A DNA stretch of 64,000 bases from positions 2,046,001 to 2,110,000 of the forward strand of contig NZ_CP031217.1 in assembly GCF_003346815.1 (NCBI RefSeq), read 5' to 3'. Both the position numbers and the translations under genes were made by a program. Each line of letters opens with the position of its first letter. Position 1 is the first letter of the stretch. Positions 8,663-16,498 of this stretch are shown here, piece by piece. The notes under the pieces are model-generated. The model was not told the DNA's origin, ran no database searches, and worked only from the letters and a program-made list of their open reading frames with translations. The DNA comes from Halarcobacter bivalviorum (GTDB taxonomy: Bacteria > Campylobacterota > Campylobacteria > Campylobacterales > Arcobacteraceae).

Positions 8663-9859
8663 TTATACGTCTAATTCAAGGATTTTCCAAGGAAGTCCTT
8701 GAGTCATTAACTCATCCATAAATGGTTTTGCATCAAACTCTTCAATATTAAATACACCAGTTCCATCCCAAATACCTTTATAAAGCATTTTAGAACCAAT
8801 CATTGCTGGAACTCCTGTTGTATAAGAAACAGCTTGTGCTCCCGTCTCTTTATAACACTCTTGGTGGTCACAAATATTATAGATATAGATTTTCTTTTTC
8901 TTTCCATCTTTAATACCTTCAATAATACAACCAATATTAGTAAGACCTACTGTTCTTGGTCCTAAAGATGCTGGATCTGGTAATAAAGTTTTTAAGAACT
9001 CAATTGGAATAATTTTTTGACCTTGGTGTTCAACTGGCTCAATTCCTAACATACCTACATTTTGTAAACAATTCATGTGTTGAATATAAGCATCTCCAAA
9101 AGTCATAAAGAATCTAATTCTTTTTAAACCTTTAATATTTTTAGATAAAGACTCTAACTCTTCATGGTATAAAAGGTATGAAGGTTTAACTCCAACTTCT
9201 GGATAATCATGGTCTACTCTAATCTCTAAAGGTTTTGTTTCAATCCACTCACCATTTTCCCAATATCTACCATTTGCAGATACTTCTCTTAAGTTGATTT
9301 CTGGATTAAAGTTTGTAGCAAAAGCGTATCCATGATCACCAGCATTACAATCCATAATATCTATATAATGAATTTCATCAAATAAGTTTTGTTGAGCATA
9401 AGCACAAAATACACCTGTTACACCTGGGTCAAAACCTGAACCTAAAAGTGCTTTGATACCAGCTTTTTTAAACTGTTCATCTCTTGCCCATTGCTCTTTA
9501 TATTCAAATTTTGCTTCATCTGGGTGTTCATAGTTTGCAGTATCCACATAATCAACACCTACTTCCGTACAAGCATCCATAATTGTTAAATCTTGATAAG
9601 GTAACGCAACATTTAAAACAAGCTTTGGATTAACCTCTTTAATTAAACTTACTAATTGAGGAATATCATCAGCATCAACTTGTGCAGTTTCAATCTCTAC
9701 TCCAAGTCTCTCTTTAATATCCATTGCTATTGAATCACATCTTTTAAGTGTTCTTGACGCTAATGTAATCTTTTCAAATGTATCAATATTCATAGCACAC
9801 TTAACTGTAGCAACTCTACTTACTCCACCTGCACCAATGATTAAAATACCTTTTTTCAT
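8663..9859 (-). CDS. Carboxynorspermidine dehydrogenase (saccharopine dehydrogenase family)
   Basis: NADPH-dependent enzyme that condenses aspartate semialdehyde with a diamine (putrescine or diaminopropane) to give carboxyspermidine or carboxynorspermidine. The 398-residue protein starts with a Rossmann signature GILIIGAGGVSRVATVKC, followed by the acidic/basic cofactor segment ASRTLKRCDSIA, and has the family stretch LGSGFDPGVTGVFCAYAQ and DVDYVDTANYEHPDEA-like segments. Saccharopine dehydrogenase itself is a close relative, but the partner nspC gene 4 nt downstream decides for polyamine synthesis. Its start overlaps the bioA stop by 4 nt (ATGA). Confidence 0.92.
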   Translation of the reverse strand: MKKGILIIGAGGVSRVATVKCAMNIDTFEKITLASRTLKRCDSIAMDIKERLGVEIETAQVDADDIPQLVSLIKEVNPKLVLNVALPYQDLTIMDACTEVGVDYVDTANYEHPDEAKFEYKEQWARDEQFKKAGIKALLGSGFDPGVTGVFCAYAQQNLFDEIHYIDIMDCNAGDHGYAFATNFNPEINLREVSANGRYWENGEWIETKPLEIRVDHDYPEVGVKPSYLLYHEELESLSKNIKGLKRIRFFMTFGDAYIQHMNCLQNVGMLGIEPVEHQGQKIIPIEFLKTLLPDPASLGPRTVGLTNIGCIIEGIKDGKKKKIYIYNICDHQECYKETGAQAVSYTTGVPAMIGSKMLYKGIWDGTGVFNIEEFDAKPFMDELMTQGLPWKILELDV

Positions 9860-11109
9860 CTATCTTGCTCCATATTTTTAAATTGAATATTTGCTTTTTT
9901 TACAGCATAAATCATTGCATCACAAATTTTATTTAACTCTTCATTAGTAATTGTGTATGCAACAATCGAATAAATTAATTTTCCAAATGGTCTTATCCAT
10001 ACCCCTTGATTTACACATTCATCTTGAATAAATTGTGCAAAATCAGGATTATTTAACTCAACTACACCAATTGCACCAATTGTTCTAATATCTTTTACTA
10101 TCTCAATACCTTCTAAAGAAGATAGTTTTTCACTAAATATCTTATTTATATTAGAAACTTTTTCTTGCCAATTTGATTCTAAAAGAAGATCAATACTTGC
10201 ATTTGCAACACTACAAGCTAAGGCATTACCCATAAAAGTAGGACCGTGCATAAGTACACCAATCTCTGAATTTGAAATTGTATCACTTATTTGCTTTGTT
10301 GTACACATTGCAGCTAATGTCATCATACCACCAGTTAAACATTTACCAATAGTTAAAATATCAGGTATAACTTCTGCATATTCACAAGCCCACATTTTTC
10401 CTGTGTGTCCAAACCCAGTTGCTATCTCATCAGCAATAAAAATTATATCATATTTAGTACATAATTCTCGAACCCTTTTTAGATAGTCAGGTTTATGAAT
10501 TTTCATACCACCTGCACCTTGAACTACTGGTTCTAAAATTACACCCGCTACTTCTTTATGATGTTTTATTATAGCCTGCTCAATATTTTCAACTGAAGTA
10601 AAAATATTATTTGGTAAATACTCTCCATATAAAGAGTGCATACTATTATTTGGGTCACAAACCCCCATACAACCTAAAGTATCTCCATGATAAGCATTTT
10701 CTAAAGCAATAAATTTATTTACATTTTTACCTTTTGCTTTTTGATAAAGAATTGCTGTTTTAAGTGCTACTTCAACGCTAACACTTCCACTATCTGCTAA
10801 AAAAATACTAGGAAGGTTTGTAAGTTTTGCTAACTTTTCACAAAGAACTGCTGCAGGCTCATGAGTAAGTCCTCCAAACATAACATGAGGCATAATATTT
10901 GCTTGTTTTTCTAAAGCTTCTATTAATTTTGGATTGTTATATCCATGGATTGCACTCCACCATGAACTCATAGCATCAACAAGTTCTGTACCATCTTCTA
11001 AAACGATTGTTTGAGCAAAAGTTTTCTTTACTGCTAAGATTTTTGTTTTCGTTGGCAAAGAGTTATAAGGGTGCCAAGTATGTTTTTTATCTAATTCAAT
11101 ATAATTCAT
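9856..11109 (-). CDS. bioA: Adenosylmethionine-8-amino-7-oxononanoate aminotransferase
   Basis: Class III PLP aminotransferase that makes 7,8-diaminopelargonic acid in biotin synthesis, using SAM as amino donor. It shows the BioA opening HTWHPYNS, the substrate-site motif VDAMSSWWSAIHGYNNP, the LADSGSVSVEVALK segment, the catalytic Asp in IFIADEIATGFGHTG, the PLP lysine in LTIGKCLTGG, and the HGPTFMGNALAC stretch typical of BioA. Length 417 aa is normal. It is the first gene of a three-gene unit with the polyamine genes; other bio genes are not in the window. Confidence 0.94.
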   Translation of the reverse strand: MNYIELDKKHTWHPYNSLPTKTKILAVKKTFAQTIVLEDGTELVDAMSSWWSAIHGYNNPKLIEALEKQANIMPHVMFGGLTHEPAAVLCEKLAKLTNLPSIFLADSGSVSVEVALKTAILYQKAKGKNVNKFIALENAYHGDTLGCMGVCDPNNSMHSLYGEYLPNNIFTSVENIEQAIIKHHKEVAGVILEPVVQGAGGMKIHKPDYLKRVRELCTKYDIIFIADEIATGFGHTGKMWACEYAEVIPDILTIGKCLTGGMMTLAAMCTTKQISDTISNSEIGVLMHGPTFMGNALACSVANASIDLLLESNWQEKVSNINKIFSEKLSSLEGIEIVKDIRTIGAIGVVELNNPDFAQFIQDECVNQGVWIRPFGKLIYSIVAYTITNEELNKICDAMIYAVKKANIQFKNMEQDR

Positions 11110-11134
11110 AAGTAATATTATATAAAAAAAGTGC

Positions 11135-11140
11135 TATGAT
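11135..11140 (+). promoter_or_regulatory. -10 box of the tmRNA promoter
   Basis: TATGAT lies 15 nt before the mature tmRNA start, in an AT-rich stretch following the divergent bioA start. The distance allows a short 5' leader for RNase P to remove. Confidence 0.45.
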
Positions 11141-11155
11141 TCCACTTTATTTAAT

Positions 11156-11557
11156 GGGGATGACTTGGTATCGATTAGAGCAGTGAGGATCAGTTGCATG
11201 TCGGCCTGAACATGCCGTTACGCGGTTCATTTTTTTTAGACGCAAACAATACTGATTACGCTCCAGCTTACGCAAAAGCTGCGTAAGTTTTAACAAACTT
11301 ATAGGACTCGCCTTAGGGCTTGAGGCCTCGGAGGCTCACACTACTGATTCTATCTAAGTAGATTTTAGTGGGTTCACCCTAGATAGATTATCATCTTAGA
11401 ACTGATTTGGCTAATTTGAGACACTTTTAAATCTTAGCTTCGCAATTGCTTTTGCGGGTTGAGCTGTTGTGAAGTGAAATTTTTCAACCCTTCTAAGCAT
11501 GTAGACGCTGGTAGTAGCTGTTTTAAGACTCCGGTTCAATTCCGGACATCTCCACCA
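11156..11557 (+). ncRNA. ssrA: tmRNA (ssrA)
   Basis: Transfer-messenger RNA that rescues stalled ribosomes together with SmpB. The 5' end GGGGATGACTTGG and the 3' end GGTTCAATTCCGGACATCTCCACCA (T-arm and acceptor strand with encoded CCA) form the Ala-tRNA-like part. The tag frame starts at GCA 11242 and encodes ANNTDYAPAYAKAA, ending with TAA at 11284-11286; a first Ala is added from the charged tmRNA. The YAKAA end is recognised by ClpXP-type proteases, and clpP is in this window. Single-piece, not permuted, about 400 nt. The pseudoknot region follows the tag. Confidence 0.96.
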
Positions 11558-11574
11558 AAATAAAAATTTAACCT

Positions 11575-11880
11575 CTATTCAAATAATTTTTTCTCTAAAC
11601 ATTTAACTTTATTCTCAAAAGTTTTGATATTTGACGATATATCTTTTAATGATTTTATTAAAGTTTCTTTATTTAATTTATTATATTCTAGATTCATTTC
11701 TATTCCACTACTAATTGCAGAAATAACATAAAGGTTACTTTTTAACTCTTTTATTAATTGTTTTGTTAATAATTCTTTCTGAAAACTTATCTCATAAACT
11801 TTTTGTTTTAAAGATTTTATTTCTCTGAAAAGGGCTATTATTAGGCAAAAGTTTAAAAAAATAAGTGAAATTTCTAACAT
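11575..11880 (-). CDS. Small membrane-anchored coiled-coil protein, unknown function
   Basis: A 101-residue protein of no recognised family. One N-terminal TM segment (EISLIFLNFCLIIALF) is followed by a helical, charged, coiled-coil-like domain (residues 20-100) rich in Lys, Leu and Glu. The topology suggests an inner-membrane anchor with a cytoplasmic helix bundle. I start it at the ATG at 11880, with AAAGGA 6 nt upstream. It lies just downstream of tmRNA on the opposite strand and diverges from an XRE regulator gene, which may control it. Confidence 0.6.
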   Translation of the reverse strand: MLEISLIFLNFCLIIALFREIKSLKQKVYEISFQKELLTKQLIKELKSNLYVISAISSGIEMNLEYNKLNKETLIKSLKDISSNIKTFENKVKCLEKKLFE

Positions 11881-11975
11881 AAAAATTCCTTTCAAATTCC
11901 ATTTAACTTTATATATAAAGTTGCAGCTAAAATGCTAACGATATATAATTTAAAAACTTCTTATATAGAGTTAGA

Positions 11976-12230
11976 ATGAAAGAAATAAAAAATTTAGATA
12001 AAAATTATATTCAAAATATATATATCAAAATTGGACAAAATGTAAAAAGAATTAGAAAAGAAAAAAAAGTTTCCCAACTTAGCCTAGCTCATGCAATTGG
12101 TCATAAATCAGTAACTGTTATTTCATGTTGTGAGATTTGTCATAAGAATTATCATTTTAATATTGAACATCTTGCAAAGATTGCATATGTATTAGAAGTA
12201 GATATAACTGAGTTTTTTAAAGATATTTAA
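11976..12230 (+). CDS. XRE-family helix-turn-helix regulator
   Basis: An 84-residue protein consisting almost only of a Cro/CI-type HTH (about 17-82): IGQNVKRIRKEKKVSQLSLAHAIG, then the recognition-helix region HKSVTVISCCEICHKNY, then LAKIAYVLEVDITEFFKDI. Two Cys near the recognition helix (SCCEIC, three Cys in all) are unusual and could sense redox or metal, but this is a guess. There is no ligand domain. It diverges from the coiled-coil membrane protein gene and its stop overlaps by 4 nt the convergent YdhR-like gene. Confidence 0.82.
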   Translation: MKEIKNLDKNYIQNIYIKIGQNVKRIRKEKKVSQLSLAHAIGHKSVTVISCCEICHKNYHFNIEHLAKIAYVLEVDITEFFKDI

Positions 12231-12538
12231 TTCTTTAAAAAACTAGCTTTAGAAAGTACACTTAACTCTTCATTTATATTAAATATTTTTGCTTTTATAT
12301 TATCATATCCAAAAGATTGTAGTCTTTTTGTATGTTTGTCTAAATATCTATTTGCATCTTCAAGATTATTAAATACATATATTCCACCTGCTTCTTTAGT
12401 CTCTTCATTTTCAGTCCAAATTTTAAATTCAAGCCCTGCTTCATTTGCAATATCTTTTGCTAAATAAGCCATAAAACCTAACATCTCTTTACCAAAAGGT
12501 CCATTATGTGGGAAATCGATTTGAATAAGATATTTCAT
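12227..12538 (-). CDS. YdhR-family putative monooxygenase
   Basis: A 103-residue ferredoxin-like alpha/beta-barrel protein. The start MKYLIQIDFPHNGPFG and the later IYVFNNLEDANRYLDKHTKRLQSFGYDNIKAKIF match the YdhR group, whose members are dimeric small proteins with suspected monooxygenase activity on aromatic or quinone-like compounds. The substrate is unknown. It is transcribed away from the adjacent MarR-type regulator gene across a 66-nt gap, a classic arrangement for a MarR protein controlling a detoxification gene. Confidence 0.75.
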   Translation of the reverse strand: MKYLIQIDFPHNGPFGKEMLGFMAYLAKDIANEAGLEFKIWTENEETKEAGGIYVFNNLEDANRYLDKHTKRLQSFGYDNIKAKIFNINEELSVLSKASFLKN

Positions 12539-12604
12539 GGTATAATTCCTTGTTACTTTTTAGAAGAGTATCAAAAATAATAATTTTTGTCAACTAGGTT
12601 TACA

Positions 12605-13030
12605 ATGTCAATATGTTTTTTATCCCTTGAAACTTCAAAAGTTTTTAATCAATTAATTTTAAATCATCTTTCAAAAGAGGGTTATCAAGGATTATCAGTT
12701 TCAAATTTATTAATTTTTCCATATTTAGAAAATGAAAATGATTTATCAATCTCTAAATTAGCAAAAAAATTAAATCAATCAAGACAAGCTACGCATAAGA
12801 GTATAAATAGATTGTGTGAACTTTCATATATCACATTAAATCAAGAAAAAAACAAAAAAGAGAAAATTATAAATCTGGATAAAAAAGGAAAAGCATTATT
12901 AGAGGAGGCAAACTTTTTTATTGAAAGTTTACAAAATCAGTTGAAAAAAGTTGTTGGAAAAAAAGAGTTATTTGATTTTATCCAAAACCAAAATATTATT
13001 TTTGATTATTTAAATTCAAAGTTAGACTAA
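12605..13030 (+). CDS. MarR-family transcriptional regulator
   Basis: A 141-residue winged-helix protein. The HTH is seen in SISKLAKKLNQSRQATHKSINRL, followed by the wing region NQEKNKKEKIINLDKKGKALLEEA, typical for MarR proteins. The N- and C-terminal helices would form the dimer interface. I start it at the ATG at 12605, with AGG 6 nt upstream, rather than at a TTG six codons earlier. It probably represses the divergent YdhR-like gene and itself in response to a small phenolic or oxidant; this role is inferred from position. Confidence 0.82.
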   Translation: MSICFLSLETSKVFNQLILNHLSKEGYQGLSVSNLLIFPYLENENDLSISKLAKKLNQSRQATHKSINRLCELSYITLNQEKNKKEKIINLDKKGKALLEEANFFIESLQNQLKKVVGKKELFDFIQNQNIIFDYLNSKLD

Positions 13031-13097
13031 TATACCCCTTATTTAAGAGTATATTAATCATAAAAAACATATATTACATTTATATGTAGGAGAAATA

Positions 13098-14000
13098 TTG
13101 ATTATGAAAATAAAGAAGCTGATTGATTCATTAAATCTAATCTATTATGAATACGATCCAAAATCAAATATAATCAAACTAGATCAAAACTATTGTAATT
13201 CTCATACTCAAAGAGAATTCACTAAAATCACATATTATTTATCAAAAAAACATATACAGTTTGATGTCTTACCAGATAGGTCAATAATTGTAAATGGAAA
13301 GAATTCAATTATGTCAAGAATAAAAAGAGCAATAGATTCTGTTGCTGAAAATTTTAAAAACAATAGAAAAAATATTTTTGTACTTAGCAACAAAAAAGTA
13401 AAGTGGGCAAAAAACATCCCTCTTTTTGAAATTAAATTTATTCCAAAAGAGATAAAGTTAGAAGAGTATGATGCTTTAATTTTTACTTCTAAAAATGCAA
13501 TTCAATCTATAAACTCTTTTAATAAATCATGGAAGAAAATCCCTTCTTATGTAATCTCACCACAAAGTGCAAAGCTTGTGAGAAGTCTAAATGGTAATTT
13601 AGAATTTGTAGGTAAAGAGAAACATGGAGATAAATTTGCACTTGAGATAGCAGAAGAATTAAAAGGCAAAAGAGTTTTATACCTAAGAGGAGAAAAGACT
13701 GTTTCTAAATTAGTTGACATTCTAAGAGATTTGGAAGTTAATTGTGAAGAGATTTCTATTTATGAAAACAACTTCAAGAAATTAGAAAAAAAAGTTAAAA
13801 TTCCTAAAGGCTCTAAGATAATATTCTCTTCTCCATCTACAATAGAATACTTCTTAAAAAACTTTGAATGGGATAATAGCTTTCATGCTATTTCAATTGG
13901 TCAAACAACAGCAAAACATTTTCCAAAAAATATAAAACCTCTTATTGCAGATGATACCTCAATTGAAGCTTGTGTAAAAAAAGCTATTGAAATTGAATAG
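13098..14000 (+). CDS. hemD: Uroporphyrinogen-III synthase with N-terminal extension
   Basis: Cyclises hydroxymethylbilane to uroporphyrinogen III in haem synthesis. The HemD two-domain fold covers about residues 92-300: YDALIFTSKNAIQSI, YVISPQSAKLVRSL, KGKRVLYLRGEKTVSKLVDIL, CEEISIYENNF, and the family end IIFSSPSTIEYFLKNF with AISIGQTTAKHF. Residues 1-90 are extra: a lysine-rich alpha/beta segment (QREFTKITYYLSKKHIQFDV) that I do not recognise. TTG start with AGGAG 5-6 nt upstream; ATG two codons later is an alternative. The 3' end overlaps the transporter gene by 14 nt. Confidence 0.85.
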   Translation: MIMKIKKLIDSLNLIYYEYDPKSNIIKLDQNYCNSHTQREFTKITYYLSKKHIQFDVLPDRSIIVNGKNSIMSRIKRAIDSVAENFKNNRKNIFVLSNKKVKWAKNIPLFEIKFIPKEIKLEEYDALIFTSKNAIQSINSFNKSWKKIPSYVISPQSAKLVRSLNGNLEFVGKEKHGDKFALEIAEELKGKRVLYLRGEKTVSKLVDILRDLEVNCEEISIYENNFKKLEKKVKIPKGSKIIFSSPSTIEYFLKNFEWDNSFHAISIGQTTAKHFPKNIKPLIADDTSIEACVKKAIEIE

Positions 14001-14892
14001 TACTACATTTCAAGGTCACTTTTATATCATACTTGCCACTATTTTAATTGGTGGCTCGTTTATTGCAGTTGAAAATCTAGCAGGCTTAATTGACCCTTTT
14101 TCTCTTATTCTACTTAGGTTTTTAGTTTCAGCTATTATTTTAGCTCCTTTTGTTTTATTTAAAAAAGAGTATAGAAATTCTATTATTCATACCCTAGGAA
14201 GAGGTACCATACTAAGTTCTTTTTATGCTGGGTTTTTTGTACTTCAACTTATTGCACTAGAGACAACAACTGCTTTAAATACGGGGGCTTTATATACACT
14301 AACTCCTTTGTTAACTGCTCTTTTAAGTATTCCTTTTTTTAAAGATAGAATAAGTCCTAAACAATATGCAATTTTCTTTTTAGCTGCAATTAGTACTTGT
14401 GGAGTTATTTTTAAAGGAAGTTTAGATTTACTATTATCTTTTTCTTTAAATAGTGGAGATTATATTTTCTTTTCTAGTATGTTTTTAATGGCTTTTTATT
14501 CTATCTTTTTAAAAACTTTTCAAAAAGATGAAAAGCCTATTGTAATGGTTTTTTCAATTCTTCTTGGTGGTTCTTTTTGGATGGCTATAATTTTACTTAT
14601 CTTTGATATTCCATTAAATTGGCATTTAGTAAGAGGAGAATATGCTGTAAATATAGCTTACTTAATTATTATGACAACTCTATTTACTCTTTATTTATAT
14701 CAAAAAGCAACTGCTATTTTAAATCCAAAGATTATTATGTCATATACTTATATTAATCCAGCTATTGTAGCTATTTTAGCCTCATTATTATATGGTGTAA
14801 AATTAGATTTTATTGTTTGGGTGTTTATTGTAATATCTTGTTTAGTGACAGTTATTTTACAGTTAGTTTTACATAAAGAAAAAAGCTTTTAA
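13987..14892 (+). CDS. DMT-superfamily (EamA) transporter
   Basis: A 301-residue inner-membrane protein with ten predicted TM helices in two EamA repeats (GGSFIAVENLAGLIDPFSLILLRF in the first; GDYIFFSSMFLMAFYSIF and YTYINPAIVAILASLLYG in the second). The motif YINPAIVAILA near the end is typical of EamA exporters of amino acids or metabolites. The substrate cannot be predicted. It starts with TTG inside the hemD gene (14-nt overlap), so the two are cotranscribed, though a functional link to haem synthesis is only possible. Its stop overlaps the convergent galU stop by 4 nt. Confidence 0.85.
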   Translation: MKLNSTTFQGHFYIILATILIGGSFIAVENLAGLIDPFSLILLRFLVSAIILAPFVLFKKEYRNSIIHTLGRGTILSSFYAGFFVLQLIALETTTALNTGALYTLTPLLTALLSIPFFKDRISPKQYAIFFLAAISTCGVIFKGSLDLLLSFSLNSGDYIFFSSMFLMAFYSIFLKTFQKDEKPIVMVFSILLGGSFWMAIILLIFDIPLNWHLVRGEYAVNIAYLIIMTTLFTLYLYQKATAILNPKIIMSYTYINPAIVAILASLLYGVKLDFIVWVFIVISCLVTVILQLVLHKEKSF

Positions 14893-14904
14893 GCCTTTTT
14901 CTTT
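14875..14904. terminator. Bidirectional terminator hairpin
   Basis: AAAGAAAAAAGCTT / AAGCCTTTTTCTTT forms an A/T-flanked stem across the overlapping stop codons of the EamA transporter and galU genes, suited to ending both. Confidence 0.55.
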
Positions 14905-15725
14905 TTCTCTAAGTTATAGTAGTAATTTGTAGCTTCAACAAAACCATCTACACTACCACAATCAAATCTAGTACCTTTAAATTTATAAGCAACTACCATT
15001 CCATTTTTTGCTTGAGTACAAAGAGCATCTGTAATTTGAAGTTCACCATTTTTACCAGGTTTAGTATTTTTAATAATTTCAAAAATATCAGGAGTTAAAA
15101 CATATCTTCCAATAACTGCTAAGTTTGATGGTGCTTTATCATTTTCAGGTTTTTCAACCATATTTGAAACCATAAATACACCCTCTTCTATTTCATTTCC
15201 CTCAATAACACCATATTTATGTACTTCTTCAGTTGGAACTTCCATGCAGGCAACAATACAACATTTATATTTTTCGTATAATTTTGCCATTTGAGTTAAT
15301 ACCCCATCTCCATCAGGATTTACACATAAGTCATCTGCTAAGATTACAGCAAAAGGGTCTTGGTCTCCTAAAAGGGCATTACCCTTATAAATTGCATCTC
15401 CTAGCCCTTTCATCTCATTTTGTCTTGTATATGTAAAAGTACATTTATCAATAATATGTCTAATATCAGCAAGCATTTTCTCTTTTGATGAACCTTGAAT
15501 CTGATGTTCTAATTCATAAGAAATATCAAAATGATCTGTAATAGCTCTTTTCCCTCTACCTGTAATAATTGCCATTACGTCACATCCTGCTTCCATTGCT
15601 TCTTCTACTCCATATTGAATCAATGGTTTAGTTAAAATTGGTAGCATCTCTTTTGGCATAGCTTTTGTTGCAGGTAAAAATCTTGTTCCATATCCAGCAG
15701 CAGGGAACAGGCATTTTTTTATCAT
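14889..15725 (-). CDS. galU: UTP-glucose-1-phosphate uridylyltransferase
   Basis: Makes UDP-glucose from UTP and glucose-1-phosphate for LPS, capsule and glycan synthesis. The 278-residue nucleotidyltransferase shows the opening CLFPAAGYGTRFLPATKAMPK (nucleotide-binding loop), PLIQYGVEEAMEAG, FAVILADDLC (metal/UTP site), GVIEGNEIEEGVFMVSNMVEKP and GRYVLTPDIFEI, and the KGTRFDCGSVDGFVEATN end typical of bacterial GalU. ATG start with GGAG about 8 nt upstream. It is monocistronic, convergent with the transporter gene. The 282-nt region upstream shows only very AT-rich sequence without a clear gene. Confidence 0.95.
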   Translation of the reverse strand: MIKKCLFPAAGYGTRFLPATKAMPKEMLPILTKPLIQYGVEEAMEAGCDVMAIITGRGKRAITDHFDISYELEHQIQGSSKEKMLADIRHIIDKCTFTYTRQNEMKGLGDAIYKGNALLGDQDPFAVILADDLCVNPDGDGVLTQMAKLYEKYKCCIVACMEVPTEEVHKYGVIEGNEIEEGVFMVSNMVEKPENDKAPSNLAVIGRYVLTPDIFEIIKNTKPGKNGELQITDALCTQAKNGMVVAYKFKGTRFDCGSVDGFVEATNYYYNLEKKKKA

Positions 15726-16007
15726 TTATTCTCCTTGATGTAATTAACTCTTTATTACTTTATTATTTTATCGGATTATAACATATTAAACTAATAAAAA
15801 ATCTTGAGTAAAAAAATATACAAAAATATATTATATGTCACATATTTGTTTCAAAAAAAAGTCTAAAATATACAAAATTGATAAAATTTTTGTGATTTTT
15901 GTGACAAATTTTAAAATTTAACATTATTTTTAGCTTGGATTAAACTTTTAAGATAAGCACTTGTGTTACAATAATAATTATATTTTATTGTATATATGAG
16001 GAAAGAA

Positions 16008-16424
16008 ATGAGTAAAGATATTACTATAAAACTATCAAGTGAAATGGAAGAGTTTTTAACTGAAAAAGCAAAAGAAATTCAACTTCCAATAGAAGAAACA
16101 ATAGAACAATTAATTAACGAACAAATAAATAATAAAGTTATTTTTGACGAGGGTTTCTATTATGATAAACAAAAAAATGCTTTATTAGACAAATCAGGAA
16201 AGATTATTCAATTTACAAAACTACAAAATGGTTTATTTAACCTACTTATGCAAAATAAAGGAAAAATTGTAGACTTTGATGTGATTCATAAAGAAGTATG
16301 GAAAAACAAAAAAATGTCTATTTTCACAATGAGAAATATTGTAAAAAGAATTAGAGACTTAACTTACTATGGGATTATTGTTAATCACTCAAATAAAGGT
16401 TACTCTTTAGGAGAAACTTTTTAA
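16008..16424 (+). CDS. Putative regulator: ribbon-helix-helix-like N-terminus plus OmpR-type winged helix
   Basis: A 138-residue protein. Residues 1-45 (DITIKLSSEMEEFLTEKAKE, then ETIEQLINEQINNK) look like a CopG/Arc ribbon-helix-helix dimerisation and DNA-binding unit. Residues about 50-138 look like the effector domain of OmpR-type regulators (FTKLQNGLFNLLMQNKGKIV, IHKEVWKNKKMSIFTMRNIVKRIRDL, GIIVNHSNKGYSL). No receiver domain exists. I start it at ATG 16008 with AGGA 6 nt upstream; an ATG four codons earlier overlaps that site. It precedes a GGDEF sensor gene on the same strand and may regulate it. Confidence 0.65.
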   Translation: MSKDITIKLSSEMEEFLTEKAKEIQLPIEETIEQLINEQINNKVIFDEGFYYDKQKNALLDKSGKIIQFTKLQNGLFNLLMQNKGKIVDFDVIHKEVWKNKKMSIFTMRNIVKRIRDLTYYGIIVNHSNKGYSLGETF

Positions 16425-16498
16425 TAACATTTCCTAATACTTTTATCTTATAGAAAGTATTTTTTTATTACAATTAAAATAAAAGATATATTATAATA

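Noticed and set aside
15726-16007. Small RNA or peptide in the AT-rich gap between galU and the regulator gene
   Set aside because: No stem, no start with ribosome site, only AT-rich sequence.
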